From the NCBI RefSeq assembly GCF_001687625.2, contig NZ_CP016538.2, positions 2,758,501 through 2,822,500 on the forward strand: a stretch of DNA of 64,000 nucleotides, written 5' to 3'. The notes under the pieces are model-generated. The model was not told where the DNA came from, searched no databases, and saw only the letters and a list, made by a program, of their open reading frames with translations. The DNA is from Planococcus maritimus. GTDB taxonomy: Bacteria; Bacillota; Bacilli; Bacillales_A; Planococcaceae. The position numbers and the translations under genes were made by a program. This document shows, in pieces, positions 40,849 through 50,327 of the stretch (its first letter is position 1; every line of letters begins with the position of its first letter).

Positions 40849-41946
40849 TCATTTAACGTACGGGGCCGGCTGATAAAAATAATTCGGTTTAACTATGTCA
40901 TTTTTATACGGCTTGTGGAAAATATGCGTTGTGGCCGGCGACACTGGCGGGATCAGCCACGCCCAATTACCGGTGACTTTGCGCCCTTCCCGTTCTTCGA
41001 TTTTTTCGAAATTCTTGAATTGCTTGGCGGCAGTATGATGGTCGACAATCGTCACTCCTGCACTGGCAAATGACTCAAGCACCGCCACATTTAATTCAAT
41101 GAGCGCTTTATCTTTCCACAGTGTCCGTTGCGAACTCGTGTTGAGCCCCATAATGTTTGCCATTTGGGGCAACAAGTTATAGCGGTCTTCATCCGCTAGA
41201 TTGCGTGCGCCGATTTCCGTTCCCATATACCAACCATTGAAAGGCGCCATGGCGTATTCAATACCCCCAATTTCGAGTTTCATATCGGAGATGAGCGGCA
41301 CCGCATACCATTTCACCCCGAGCTCCGCCATTTCTGGCCAATCCGGATGACTAATTGAGACTTCAGGCTTAGCATCAGCCGGCAGCTCAAACCATTTGGG
41401 CTCTTTGCCGGCTTCGCCAATCACCACGGGCAACAGGTCGAAATCACTGCCCGCACCTCGCCATCCAAGCGCTTCGCATTGTTTGGTAAATGCTAGAGAC
41501 GAGGAATCACCGATGATGCGGCCGTCCCGTTCATACCCTGCATAGCGTAATAATTGATGGTTCCAGATACGCATCCCGCTTTTGTCGGACTGCTTGAAAA
41601 TTGTAATAGCCGGGCGGATTTGCCCTCCGTTGAATGCAAAGCGCAAATGGCGGACGATGGCCGAAAATACATGTTCTTCCGTTTCCGCTTCGCGCTCATC
41701 AAAAATCTCCAGTGTTTGCCAAAACAAGCGCCCGATGCAGCGATTGTTATTGCGCCACGCCATGCGCGCCCCGTGCTGTAATTCTTCTATTGTATGCAAA
41801 TAGCTGCCGGTAGTGTCGATTTGCTGTTCAATCTCGTCTACACGGCGGCGGATTTCTTGTTCACTTTTTCCCAGTTCCAAATAGCAAGTTTCGATGAAAT
41901 GCGCAGCCTCTTCCATCAGAAGAGCCTGTTCTGCAAGCTTTTCCAT
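40849..41946 (-). CDS. nos: Bacterial nitric oxide synthase oxygenase
   Basis: A 365-residue NOS oxygenase without reductase domain, as in Bacillus and Staphylococcus; general cell reductases supply electrons. It makes NO and citrulline from arginine. Haem-ligand Cys is in NNNRCIGRLFW (near 67), the arginine-binding Glu region in WYMGTEIGARN (near 245), and the pterin/dimer region in HHTAAKQF and GNWAWLIPP near the end. The start at 41946 follows AAAGGAG; an ATG at 41976 precedes that site. Divergent from the HAD gene. Confidence 0.95.
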   Translation of the reverse strand: MEKLAEQALLMEEAAHFIETCYLELGKSEQEIRRRVDEIEQQIDTTGSYLHTIEELQHGARMAWRNNNRCIGRLFWQTLEIFDEREAETEEHVFSAIVRHLRFAFNGGQIRPAITIFKQSDKSGMRIWNHQLLRYAGYERDGRIIGDSSSLAFTKQCEALGWRGAGSDFDLLPVVIGEAGKEPKWFELPADAKPEVSISHPDWPEMAELGVKWYAVPLISDMKLEIGGIEYAMAPFNGWYMGTEIGARNLADEDRYNLLPQMANIMGLNTSSQRTLWKDKALIELNVAVLESFASAGVTIVDHHTAAKQFKNFEKIEEREGRKVTGNWAWLIPPVSPATTHIFHKPYKNDIVKPNYFYQPAPYVK

Positions 41947-42071
41947 AGTTTCACTCCTTTCCGTACATCGTACCACCGGAACTGGCCGGCAGTCGCCAGA
42001 TTTGTGACAACTCTTTGATTTTCAACTACGCTTTAGTACACTAATAGAAAACATTGAGGGGGCAGCTTAAT

Positions 42072-42872
42072 ATGGTGAAAGCAATTTTCTTTGATTTGGA
42101 TGACACGTTATTGTGGGATCAGCAAAGCGTAAAAGAAGCCTTCCGCGAAACATGCGAATGGGCAGACGGGCAGACGGACGCTGATTGCAGCGGGTTAGAA
42201 CAAGCCGTTCGGGAAGAAGCACGTAAATTGTACGCGGAATATCCGACATATGCCTTTACGCAAATGATCGGCATCAATCCGTTCGAAGGCCTGTGGGGGC
42301 GTTTTGATGATTCGGGTGATGATTTTCAACAACTTAAAGCTATCGCCCCGGCCTATCAGCAAGAAGCATGGACGCTCGGGCTGAAACGCCTCGGCATCGA
42401 TAACCCAGCATTAGGGAAACAGCTCGCTGAGTATTTCCCGGAAGCCAGAAAACGCCACCCCATTCTCTACGAAGATAGCTTAGAAGTACTCGAGCAATTG
42501 ACAGGCCGCTTCGACTTATTGTTGTTGACTAACGGGTCGCCAAGCCTTCAGCAAATCAAGCTCGACATCACCCCGGAAATCGCACCGTATTTCGACCATA
42601 TCCTAGTATCTGGCGCTTTCGGGCGTGGCAAGCCTGACGCCTCCATTTTCGAATATGCCTTAGCGAAGGTCGGCTGCGCCCCAGAAGATGTATTGATGGT
42701 CGGCGATAATCCGCTGACCGATATTCTCGGCGCTGAGCGTGCCGGCATTCCGTCCGTCTGGTTGAACCGAGAGCAGAAAGCTGCTCATGAGACAGTAGCC
42801 GCTACACACGAAATTAACAACCTGAAAGAACTATTGCCGTTGCTCGACAAACTAGAAACCACCTCTTCATAA
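42072..42872 (+). CDS. HAD-superfamily phosphatase, candidate phosphoserine phosphatase
   Basis: A 266-residue HAD subclass IA hydrolase. Motif I FFDLDDTLLW (nucleophile Asp near 8), motif II LLTNGSPS (near 158), motif III Lys in GKPDASIF (near 195), motif IV GDNPLTDILGA (near 219). Bacillus YsaA-like members are linked to phosphoserine dephosphorylation. The gene converges on serA and a serC-like aminotransferase, so it may supply the last step of serine synthesis; this is inference. The start at 42072 follows GAGGGGG. Confidence 0.82.
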   Translation: MVKAIFFDLDDTLLWDQQSVKEAFRETCEWADGQTDADCSGLEQAVREEARKLYAEYPTYAFTQMIGINPFEGLWGRFDDSGDDFQQLKAIAPAYQQEAWTLGLKRLGIDNPALGKQLAEYFPEARKRHPILYEDSLEVLEQLTGRFDLLLLTNGSPSLQQIKLDITPEIAPYFDHILVSGAFGRGKPDASIFEYALAKVGCAPEDVLMVGDNPLTDILGAERAGIPSVWLNREQKAAHETVAATHEINNLKELLPLLDKLETTSS

Positions 42873-42873
42873 G

Positions 42874-42916
42874 AAAAGCGCCTGTTCCGATTGAGTCGGA
42901 ACGGGCGCTTTTTTTA
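42874..42916. terminator. Bidirectional terminator
   Basis: Stem AAAAGCGCCTGTTCCGA/TCGGAACGGGCGCTTTT with one G-T pair between convergent HAD and serA genes; single copy, no repeat inserted. Confidence 0.92.
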
Positions 42917-44500
42917 CAAATCGATCGCCGTGACGCTTTCGATTTCTTCAAGTTTTTTTAATCCTTCTAAATCTTCCGGATCGGCATGCTTATCGATCGA
43001 CAGCATCATGATGGCATCGCCACCGACGTTCGAACGCCCAACCTGCATCGTCGCGATATTGATGTCTTCTGCCCCAAGTAAGGTGCCGACGCGTCCAATA
43101 ACTCCCGGACGGTCATTATGGCGAATGAACAATAAGTGGCCATTCGGCAAGAAGTCGACGATGTAATCGTCCACTTTGACGATACGTGCACCTTGGCCGT
43201 TCAAGAGCGTTCCGGATGCTTTCCGCGTACCGCTCTGCGTTTTCACTTCTACCGTAATGAGGTTTGTAAAGCCGCGTGATTCGGTCGATTTATGCTCGTT
43301 GACATGGATGCCTTTTTGGTTGGCGATATACATCGCGTTGACGTCGTTGACATGCTTGCCGAGATGGCGCTTAAGCATCCCTTTAAGCATATTGCGCGTC
43401 AACGGGCCGACTTCGAGATTGGCGAGCTCTCCTGAATAATAGACGTTTACTTCTTCCGCCGTTTCGCCGGTCAGATCGGTAAGGAATGTGCCGATGCGCT
43501 CTGCCAAATCGAAATACGGCTCGATACGCTTCATGATTTCTTTCGGTACAGACGGCAAGTTGACGGAATTGCGGACGGTGCCATATTTGACGAAGCTGAC
43601 GACGTCTTGGCTGACGTCGACTGCGACGCTTTCTTGCGCTTCGAATGTGCTTGCACCGAGGTGAGGCGTTGCGATGATTTCCGGCAATTCCAGCAAGCGG
43701 AAATCGACCATCGGCTCTTGTTCAAACACGTCGAGTGCGGCACCCGCCACTTTGCCGGACTTCACGGCGTTGTACAAAGCGCTTTCGTCGATGATGCCGC
43801 CGCGTGCACAGTTGATGATCTGGACGCCGTCTTTCATGACATTGAAAGCTTCTGCATTGATTAAATGCTTTGTTTCTTTCAACAGCGGCGTATGGACTGT
43901 GACAAAGTCAGCCACTTTCAAGACATCTTCTACGGAACCAAAGTCAACGCCGAGCTTTTCCGCTTTTTCAGCAGTCAAAAACGGGTCATAAGCAATGATG
44001 TTCATGCGTTGTCCCTTGGCACGAGCTGCGACTTCCTGTCCGATGCGGCCGAAGCCGACGACACCAAGCGTCTTGTTTTTCAGTTCGACGCCGACATAGG
44101 ATTTGCGGTCCCATTTGCCGAGCTTCAAGGAATTATAAGCTTGTGGAATTTTGCGCGCCATGCCCATGAGCATCGCCATTGTATGTTCAGCAGCGGAATT
44201 GGTATTGCCATCCGGTGCGTTAACGACGATAATGCCGTGCTCGGTTGCCGCTGCCAAATCGATGTTATCGACCCCGACACCTGCACGCCCGATAATTTTC
44301 AAGTTGGACGCTTTTTCGATCAGCTCACGCGTCACTTGCGTCTGGCTCCGGACCAGCAACGCGTCGAACCCGTCAATCCGTTCAGCAAGTTCAGTTTCAG
44401 TTAAATTGGTCTCCATAACAATATTGATGCCGTCTGCATGGCGCAGTGGATATACGCCTTCTTCTGATAGTGGGTCACTGATCAATACGTGAAATGTCAT
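42914..44500 (-). CDS. serA: D-3-phosphoglycerate dehydrogenase
   Basis: A 528-residue enzyme for the first step of serine synthesis. NAD-binding [18 protein letters not shown] (near 147), catalytic Arg in [10 protein letters not shown] (near 233), Glu in FEQEP and His in TPHLGAST (near 280) are present. Residues about 320-450 form the intervening domain and 455-528 an ACT domain for serine feedback ([11 protein letters not shown]). The stop of the upstream aminotransferase and this ATG overlap as TAATG, so the pair is coupled and lies under the serine T-box. Confidence 0.95.
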   Translation of the reverse strand: MTFHVLISDPLSEEGVYPLRHADGINIVMETNLTETELAERIDGFDALLVRSQTQVTRELIEKASNLKIIGRAGVGVDNIDLAAATEHGIIVVNAPDGNTNSAAEHTMAMLMGMARKIPQAYNSLKLGKWDRKSYVGVELKNKTLGVVGFGRIGQEVAARAKGQRMNIIAYDPFLTAEKAEKLGVDFGSVEDVLKVADFVTVHTPLLKETKHLINAEAFNVMKDGVQIINCARGGIIDESALYNAVKSGKVAGAALDVFEQEPMVDFRLLELPEIIATPHLGASTFEAQESVAVDVSQDVVSFVKYGTVRNSVNLPSVPKEIMKRIEPYFDLAERIGTFLTDLTGETAEEVNVYYSGELANLEVGPLTRNMLKGMLKRHLGKHVNDVNAMYIANQKGIHVNEHKSTESRGFTNLITVEVKTQSGTRKASGTLLNGQGARIVKVDDYIVDFLPNGHLLFIRHNDRPGVIGRVGTLLGAEDINIATMQVGRSNVGGDAIMMLSIDKHADPEDLEGLKKLEEIESVTAIDL

Positions 44501-45657
44501 TACTTATCCTTCCCTTCCAAAAAAACTTGCTGCGCGGCTGCGATGCCTGCGCCCAGTGTGATGTCTTGCCCAATCTTTTTCAAAACGATTTCCGATGCAG
44601 CGAGCGCTTGCAGCACTTCTGATGGAGAGCAGTAGCCCATATGCCCAATGCGGAAAATGCTTTTCGCGAGATGCTGCTGACCGCCGGCAAACTCAATGGC
44701 AAAGTCCTCTTTCAGTACTTTGCGGAATTGTTCTGCGTCAAAATGTTCTGGATAAACAGCTGTCACAGTCGGCGAAGCATCCTCATCGCTCGTAAGCAAA
44801 CGGACATCAAGCGCTTTGAAAGCCGCACGTGTCATATCGCGCATCAAACGGTGTCGGCGGTAAACGTTCTCCAGACCTTCTTCTTCCAATAAATTCAGCA
44901 CTTGCTGTAGGCCGTATAGAATGGAGATAGCCGGCGTGAACGGCGTCGTGTCTTTTTCGATGCTGTCGCGGTGCTTTTTAAGATCTAAATAAAAGCGGGG
45001 TTGCGGATTCGCTTCGATTTTCTCCCATGCCCGCTTGCTCGCGGCGATAAATGCGAGCCCCGCTGGCAGCATGAATGCTTTTTGAGAACCCGTAACGACA
45101 ATATCGACGCCCCATTTATCCATTTCCGTTTCTGTCCCCGCTACGCATGACACACCATCGACGACAATCAAGGCGTCCGATACTTGTTTCACTGTTTCGG
45201 CCAGCTCTTGAACAGGGTTCAAGACGCCCGTTGAAGTTTCACAAAACGTTGAGAAAATGACACGGATTTCCGGATGTTCACCGAGGAAATTTTTGACGGC
45301 TTCCGGATCCACTGCTTGGCCCCATTCCACATTGAAAACATGTGTCGCGATTCCGTAGGCCTGGCAGATTTTAGCGAAACGGTCTCCAAATGCTCCAGTG
45401 ACAAGAACCAATACTTCGTCGCCGGGCGCCACCGTATTGACCACTGCGCTTTCGAGTGCGGAAGTTCCGCTGCCCGTTAAAATCATCACTTCTTCATTGG
45501 TGCCAAATACTTTTTTCAATTTCGGGCGGATATCTCTGATCAAAGAATACGTACTTTCCCCGCGGTGGCCGATCATCGGCTGTGCCATGGCACGCCCTAC
45601 GCTCGGTGGAATCGGTGTCGGTCCTGGAATTCGCAAAATTTGTTGATCTGTCAGCAT
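44500..45657 (-). CDS. Class V aminotransferase, likely phosphoserine aminotransferase
   Basis: A 385-residue PLP enzyme of the alanine-glyoxylate/serine-pyruvate aminotransferase family. N-terminal LRIPGPTPIPPSV, TGSGTSALE (near 59, cofactor phosphate), VVDGVSC (near 171) and Lys in VTGSQKAFMLPAG (near 192). It is not a standard SerC, but it is coupled to serA and preceded by a serine-specific T-box, so it probably converts 3-phosphohydroxypyruvate to phosphoserine. The start at 45657 follows AAAGGGG at eight bases; earlier in-frame codons overlap the site or the leader. Confidence 0.85.
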   Translation of the reverse strand: MLTDQQILRIPGPTPIPPSVGRAMAQPMIGHRGESTYSLIRDIRPKLKKVFGTNEEVMILTGSGTSALESAVVNTVAPGDEVLVLVTGAFGDRFAKICQAYGIATHVFNVEWGQAVDPEAVKNFLGEHPEIRVIFSTFCETSTGVLNPVQELAETVKQVSDALIVVDGVSCVAGTETEMDKWGVDIVVTGSQKAFMLPAGLAFIAASKRAWEKIEANPQPRFYLDLKKHRDSIEKDTTPFTPAISILYGLQQVLNLLEEEGLENVYRRHRLMRDMTRAAFKALDVRLLTSDEDASPTVTAVYPEHFDAEQFRKVLKEDFAIEFAGGQQHLAKSIFRIGHMGYCSPSEVLQALAASEIVLKKIGQDITLGAGIAAAQQVFLEGKDK

Positions 45658-45707
45658 GATCATGTCCCCTTTCGATTGGAAAAAATTATTCTGGAAATTT
45701 GGATACA

Positions 45708-45978
45708 AAAAAGACTCTTCTCCCCACATCCAAGATGCAAGGGGCGAAGAGTCTCTAATCGCGGTACCACCCTAATTCACTGCCCCTTGTGCAGGCAGCC
45801 TCATTAATATCATGCATAACGGGCATGAAGCGGATGGGCCTACTGAAGTTTCAGCACATCTATTCGGGAGTGCTGCCGCATGCCGGAACCACTGATTCGC
45901 ACCACCCATCAGCTCTCTTTTGGATCCCTCTGCATACGGCCTATCTCCGTCGCAATAGTTAGTCGATATAATTGAATT
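45708..45978 (-). ncRNA. T-box riboswitch, serine-type specifier
   Basis: The minus strand carries the T-box core GGGTGGTACCGCG (45772-45760) and, after it, a terminator with AAGACTCTTC/GAAGAGTCTT arms (45710-45754). Stem I can be drawn: GCCGTATGC pairs with GCATGCGGC, and an upper hairpin CTGAT...ATCAG has loop GGGTGGTGCGA. The internal loop just below GCATGCGGC reads AGC followed by A, the position of the specifier, giving a serine codon. It precedes an aminotransferase-serA operon, which fits. Confidence 0.9.
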
Positions 45979-45984
45979 GAGTTC

Positions 45985-46013
45985 ATCATATATACGAAAA
46001 AAGCTATTGTCAA
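45985..46013 (-). promoter_or_regulatory. Promoter of the T-box serine operon
   Basis: Minus strand: perfect -35 TTGACA (46013-46008), 17 bp, -10 TATGAT (45990-45985), just before the T-box leader. Confidence 0.85.
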
Positions 46014-46151
46014 TATATAAAAAATATTTAGATTTCTTTGCAAGCGTTTCCAATGGCGCTAGCTCTGCAAGCATTGAGATTTAAAAAAATCCTGTCCCCG
46101 CCACTCTATTCAGAGAATTCCGCATTCCAGGGTAATTCAATTGTAATAGCC

Positions 46152-46248
46152 TTGACATGTCAACAAAGCGTATTTTGCGTATAATGAATGGAGCTTCCCT
46201 TTTCCGTCTTAGCATTTCCCAGGAATAATGTTCTGAACAAATGGGTAA
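46152..46248 (+). promoter_or_regulatory. csbB upstream region with palindrome and promoter-like boxes
   Basis: TTGACATGTCAA (46152-46163) is a perfect 12-bp palindrome containing a -35-like TTGACA; TATAAT follows at 46180-46185 with a 22-bp gap, too long for plain sigma-A use. Further on, GAATAA-N14-GGGTAA (46223-46248) weakly resembles sigma-B. The true start is not settled. Confidence 0.4.
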
Positions 46249-46298
46249 ATGGATTTTCAGGGAAGATTACGAATGCCCATTGAAAGGAGAACACTATC

Positions 46299-47237
46299 AT
46301 GAAGCTGATCTCTATTATTGTGCCGGCTTACAATGAAGAAGCGAACATCGCTTCGATGTACAAGACTTTGGTGCAAGAACTTGAGCCGCTTCCTTATCTG
46401 TATGAAATCATGTTTATCAATGACGGCAGCAGTGACGGAACTTTAGATGAAATACTCAAACTCGCCAATGAACACGAAACCGTAAAATACATTTCGCTGT
46501 CACGCAATTTCGGCAAAGAATCTGCCATGTTCGCAGGGATGAAGCGTATCAAGGGAGATGCTGTCATCTTGATGGACAGCGATATGCAGCACCCTCCCAC
46601 TTTAATCTGCGAAATGATCCAAGGCTATGAGGATGGCTTCCATCAAGTGGTCGCCAAACGTTCGCGCACGGGCGATTCAAAACTGCGCAGCGCCTTATCG
46701 TCCCTCTATTATAAAATAGTTAATTCAGTAACAGACGTCAGTTTCGAAGACGGCGAAGGCGATTTTCGATTGCTGACACGCAAAGCCATCAATTCAATTC
46801 TGGCACTCAGTGAAAGCAACCGCTTTTCCAAAGGCATCTACTCTTGGATCGGTCTCAGTAAAAAAACCATCAGCTATGAAAACGTCGTGCGTGCAGAAGG
46901 CGATTCCAAATGGTCTTTCGCAAGCCTCGTCAACTACGGCATCGACGGAATCATTTCGTTCAATATGAAACCATTGCGTATCTGCTTTTACACCGGATTT
47001 CTCGTATTGTTCCTGTCCTTGCTCTATATCGCTTTTACGTTCTATGAGATCATGGCGCGCGGAGTCATCGCGCCTGGTTATTTCACGACCATCACGGCGA
47101 TCCTGCTACTTGGCGGCATTCAATTGATCAGCCTCGGCGTCATCGGAGAATACGTCGGCAGGATCTATAACGAGACCAAACAACGGCCGCATTTCTTGGT
47201 CGAGATGAGCAATGTGGATGAATACGATGAATCTTAA
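46299..47237 (+). CDS. csbB: CsbB-like undecaprenyl-phosphate glycosyltransferase (GT2)
   Basis: A 312-residue GT2 enzyme with a cytoplasmic catalytic domain (IIVPAYNEEANI at the start, FINDGSSDGT near 40, DSDMQHPP near 91, then GDFRLLTRKAI near 157) and two C-terminal membrane segments (about 232-255 and 268-290). It loads a sugar, GlcNAc in Bacillus CsbB, onto bactoprenyl phosphate. The next two genes encode a GtrA flippase and a YfhO transferase, the known partners. AAAGGAG precedes the ATG at 46299. In Bacillus csbB is sigma-B dependent. Confidence 0.88.
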   Translation: MKLISIIVPAYNEEANIASMYKTLVQELEPLPYLYEIMFINDGSSDGTLDEILKLANEHETVKYISLSRNFGKESAMFAGMKRIKGDAVILMDSDMQHPPTLICEMIQGYEDGFHQVVAKRSRTGDSKLRSALSSLYYKIVNSVTDVSFEDGEGDFRLLTRKAINSILALSESNRFSKGIYSWIGLSKKTISYENVVRAEGDSKWSFASLVNYGIDGIISFNMKPLRICFYTGFLVLFLSLLYIAFTFYEIMARGVIAPGYFTTITAILLLGGIQLISLGVIGEYVGRIYNETKQRPHFLVEMSNVDEYDES

Positions 47238-47622
47238 ACGCTTGAATACGGAGTTCACACGCTTTGTTTTCGTTGGGGTCGTCAACACGCTCAGCTATTA
47301 CTCCATCTACTTGTTTTTGCATAATGTGCTCGACTGGGCCTATATGCTATCCCATATTATCGGGTTTTTGATCAGCTTGAATATTTCCTTTTTCTTAAAC
47401 ACTTACGTAACGTATCGTGTGAAACCAACTTTGAAGAAGTATTTGTATTTCCCGCTGACGCAAGTCGTCAATATGTCGGTTTCTACATTCCTGATTTTCA
47501 TATTTGTGGAATTTCTTCATATCAACAGCAATATTGCACCGTTCGCCGCAGTGATTTTTACCATTCCCGTGACGTTTATCGTCTCCGGAAAAATTCTTAA
47601 AGCGCCGGCGCAATCCAAATAA
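47227..47622 (+). CDS. GtrA/GtcA family lipid-linked sugar flippase
   Basis: A 131-residue protein with four membrane segments and the GtrA-type start FTRFVFVGVVNTLSYYSIYL and SFFLNTYVTYRVK (near 57). It is thought to move bactoprenyl-phosphate sugar across the membrane. The start is inside the end of csbB (11-bp overlap), so translation is coupled; an in-frame ATG at 47218 is an alternative. No strong Shine-Dalgarno is seen. YfhO follows after 19 bp. Confidence 0.85.
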   Translation: MNLKRLNTEFTRFVFVGVVNTLSYYSIYLFLHNVLDWAYMLSHIIGFLISLNISFFLNTYVTYRVKPTLKKYLYFPLTQVVNMSVSTFLIFIFVEFLHINSNIAPFAAVIFTIPVTFIVSGKILKAPAQSK

Positions 47623-47641
47623 TTATAAAGACGGTGGCATT

Positions 47642-50257
47642 ATGCGTTCTTTTCGTCCCTATCTTCTACTAACAGTTGCATTTCTAGCCATGGCCATTAT
47701 TGGCCATGGCGTCTTTCTGTTTCAATGGACCCAAAATCAATACATGGCGGGGCCGAACGATGGCCTAGCCCAGATGATGCCATTTAAGCATTTGCTGTAC
47801 GACCACTATACGCAAGGTGAGTTTTTCTATTCCTTCGATTTCGGTCTTGGCGCTGGCATATTCAGCGAGCTATCGTATTATTTTTCCACATCATTCGTTT
47901 ACCTCTCGACACTCATTATCGTTTATTTGCTTGAGTCCCTTAAGTTGATAGGAGTTCCCGACGTTCTCTTTTGGGCCAATGCTTCGGTCTTTATCAGCAT
48001 CGCTAGGCTAACCATCGTATTGATCGCCACTTACACTTTGTTCCGCTATATGCGCATCACGCGCTTATCAGCAGTTGTCGGGGCAAGCATTTATGGACTG
48101 TCCGGAATGTACTTCCGCCATGCAGCTTTTTGGGAGTTTTTCGCAGATGCCTTCATTTGGTTGCCCTTGTTAATTTTCGGGGCAGAGAAAATTTTCCGTG
48201 AACAGAAGCCCGGTTGGTTTATGTTCGCCGTTGCGATCGCGATGATCGACAATTTCTATTTTGCTTATATCAACTTTCTCCTGACTGGCATTTACATTGT
48301 ATTCCGCCTGTTCATTCCGCTCGAGAAGACAGAAACGAAGTGGAAGCAAGCCATTCTATGGTTCTTGATGGCCGGATCGCTCGGCGCTGGCATATCCATG
48401 GTATCTTTCATCCCTTCTGTCTATGCATTCTTGAACAATCATCGCCCAGCATTCCAGCAAGATATTCTATGGTTCGAGGAAACGGAAAACCTCCTGTTCA
48501 TGAGCCGTTACATCCTGTTACCGGCGTTGTTTATGCTATTTTTATTCATTCCATCCCTGTATAAGCTCCATCGCTTCAGGCTTTTCGCATTGCTCGGCCT
48601 CCTGGCGATGGTGCTGTATCACAGTCCGATGGCCGGCAGTATTTTCAACGGCTTTTCTGCACCTCAGCACCGCTGGGAATATTTTTTATCGCTTATGGCT
48701 GCAGGTGCTATTGCCAGCGGCTTGGATCATTTCCATAAGCTGAAATTGAAAGAAATAGTCGCCACTTCAATCATGACTGCTCTCTTTTACTGGTGGTTCG
48801 CCTGGAGAGATGAAGCGCTTGAGTTCACTACGCTGTATCCGCGCCTGGCACTGATAGGCCTCGTAGTGAGCTTAGCAGCCGTTTTAGCAGCACCTGTCAT
48901 CCGACAGCATTGGCAAAAACCATTGCTCGCTGCGGTTCTGCTTGTTTTGGTATTGGCCACCGCTAATAGCTACCAAAGCGAAAAACTGCTGGAAAACGCC
49001 GATATCGAGGATGTCGATGAAGATCTGATTACCGGGGATGATTACGATGACGCCGAAGTCCGCGCGTTGATCGACGAAATTCAGGAACGCGAAACGAGCG
49101 AGATGTACCGCATCGATTGGATGGAAGGCGTGCGCAATAATACGCCGATTGTCCAGGACTTCCAGGGACTCAGCGCTTATTCCAGCATTCTGAACAAGAA
49201 TTTGCTGTATTTTTACTTATACGATTTGGAGATTGATATGCAGCGCGAAAGTGTCAGCCGTTATGCAACACTTGGCAACCGCAGCAATCTCCATAGCCTA
49301 TTGCAGGGCAATTATGCGATTCGGGAAAAAGACGACCCGAATGTGCCGTTCGGCTTCCGTAAGTTCGCCGCGACCGAGAATTTCATCGCCTATCAAAATC
49401 GCTATCCGCTGCCTTTTGCACGACCCGCTTTCCAAGTGTATCAAGAATCCCAGCTCGCCGATGAGCCCCCTTTACTGCGCGAACACGCCATGCTCAGCGG
49501 AATCGTTTTGGATGAAACAACAGAAACTGAGCCTCTTCCCGATCGCTTTCCCGGGAAAGCAGATTACGAAATCGAGGAAGTGGGCTCGAGCTATGAGGAA
49601 GGCTTACTCGACATTGCCGAGGAATCTGGCGGTCTGGATTTGCTGCTCGATGAAGTTCCAGAAGAAGGCGATTTGTATATCTCCTTCCATTTGGAAAACA
49701 CCGCAGCGGACCAAGGATTCCCACTCGAAATCAACGAATACCGGACGACCCGCAAGTCCAATCAATCGATCTACAAGACCTTCGTCGATGACTTGACGAT
49801 TCGAATCGAGGCAGCCCAAAAAATCGAAATCCGCCTTCCCGAAGGAACGTACAAACTCACCGATATCGAAATTGTGAAAGAGCCTTATGTACTCTTAAGA
49901 GAGCAAAATGCTTTGGCGGACCGCACCAGCGACTTGAAGATCGATGGCAGCAAAGTGGACGTGACGTACGATAACCAAGAAGGAGCTCCGTTCCTGAATT
50001 TGTCGATTCCTTATGAAAGAGGTTGGCAGGCGACCATCAACGGTGAACCGGTCGATGTGCTGAAAGCCAATTATGCGTTTTTAGCGGTGCCTCTTGGAGA
50101 CGGCATGAACGACATTGAATTGCGTTACCGCCCGCCGTTCTTTTTGCCTTCCCTGTTCATTAGTCTGTTATCGCTCGCTACCGGCTTGTTCTGGCTTCGT
50201 CGCCGCAAAAGAAACGAGCTTCACAAGTATGCGCCAAAAGACTCTATGCCGAATTGA
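47642..50257 (+). CDS. yfhO: YfhO family membrane glycosyltransferase
   Basis: An 871-residue membrane protein. About twelve segments fill residues 1-440, starting with a GT-C-like pattern: an outward loop after segment one carries NDGLAQMMPF (near 38), and HAAFWEFFADAFIWLPL (near 158) is conserved. Residues about 445-835 form an extracytoplasmic domain and a last segment lies near 840-860. In Bacillus, YfhO uses the CsbB product to decorate lipoteichoic acid with GlcNAc outside the cell. The weak GGTGG before the ATG suggests coupling to gtrA. Confidence 0.85.
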   Translation: MRSFRPYLLLTVAFLAMAIIGHGVFLFQWTQNQYMAGPNDGLAQMMPFKHLLYDHYTQGEFFYSFDFGLGAGIFSELSYYFSTSFVYLSTLIIVYLLESLKLIGVPDVLFWANASVFISIARLTIVLIATYTLFRYMRITRLSAVVGASIYGLSGMYFRHAAFWEFFADAFIWLPLLIFGAEKIFREQKPGWFMFAVAIAMIDNFYFAYINFLLTGIYIVFRLFIPLEKTETKWKQAILWFLMAGSLGAGISMVSFIPSVYAFLNNHRPAFQQDILWFEETENLLFMSRYILLPALFMLFLFIPSLYKLHRFRLFALLGLLAMVLYHSPMAGSIFNGFSAPQHRWEYFLSLMAAGAIASGLDHFHKLKLKEIVATSIMTALFYWWFAWRDEALEFTTLYPRLALIGLVVSLAAVLAAPVIRQHWQKPLLAAVLLVLVLATANSYQSEKLLENADIEDVDEDLITGDDYDDAEVRALIDEIQERETSEMYRIDWMEGVRNNTPIVQDFQGLSAYSSILNKNLLYFYLYDLEIDMQRESVSRYATLGNRSNLHSLLQGNYAIREKDDPNVPFGFRKFAATENFIAYQNRYPLPFARPAFQVYQESQLADEPPLLREHAMLSGIVLDETTETEPLPDRFPGKADYEIEEVGSSYEEGLLDIAEESGGLDLLLDEVPEEGDLYISFHLENTAADQGFPLEINEYRTTRKSNQSIYKTFVDDLTIRIEAAQKIEIRLPEGTYKLTDIEIVKEPYVLLREQNALADRTSDLKIDGSKVDVTYDNQEGAPFLNLSIPYERGWQATINGEPVDVLKANYAFLAVPLGDGMNDIELRYRPPFFLPSLFISLLSLATGLFWLRRRKRNELHKYAPKDSMPN

Positions 50258-50327
50258 TGGGTTTAACTCTCCTCCTAACTGTGTAAGGAATGGTAATAAC
50301 AATTTTTAGGAGGAAGGAGTAGATTTG

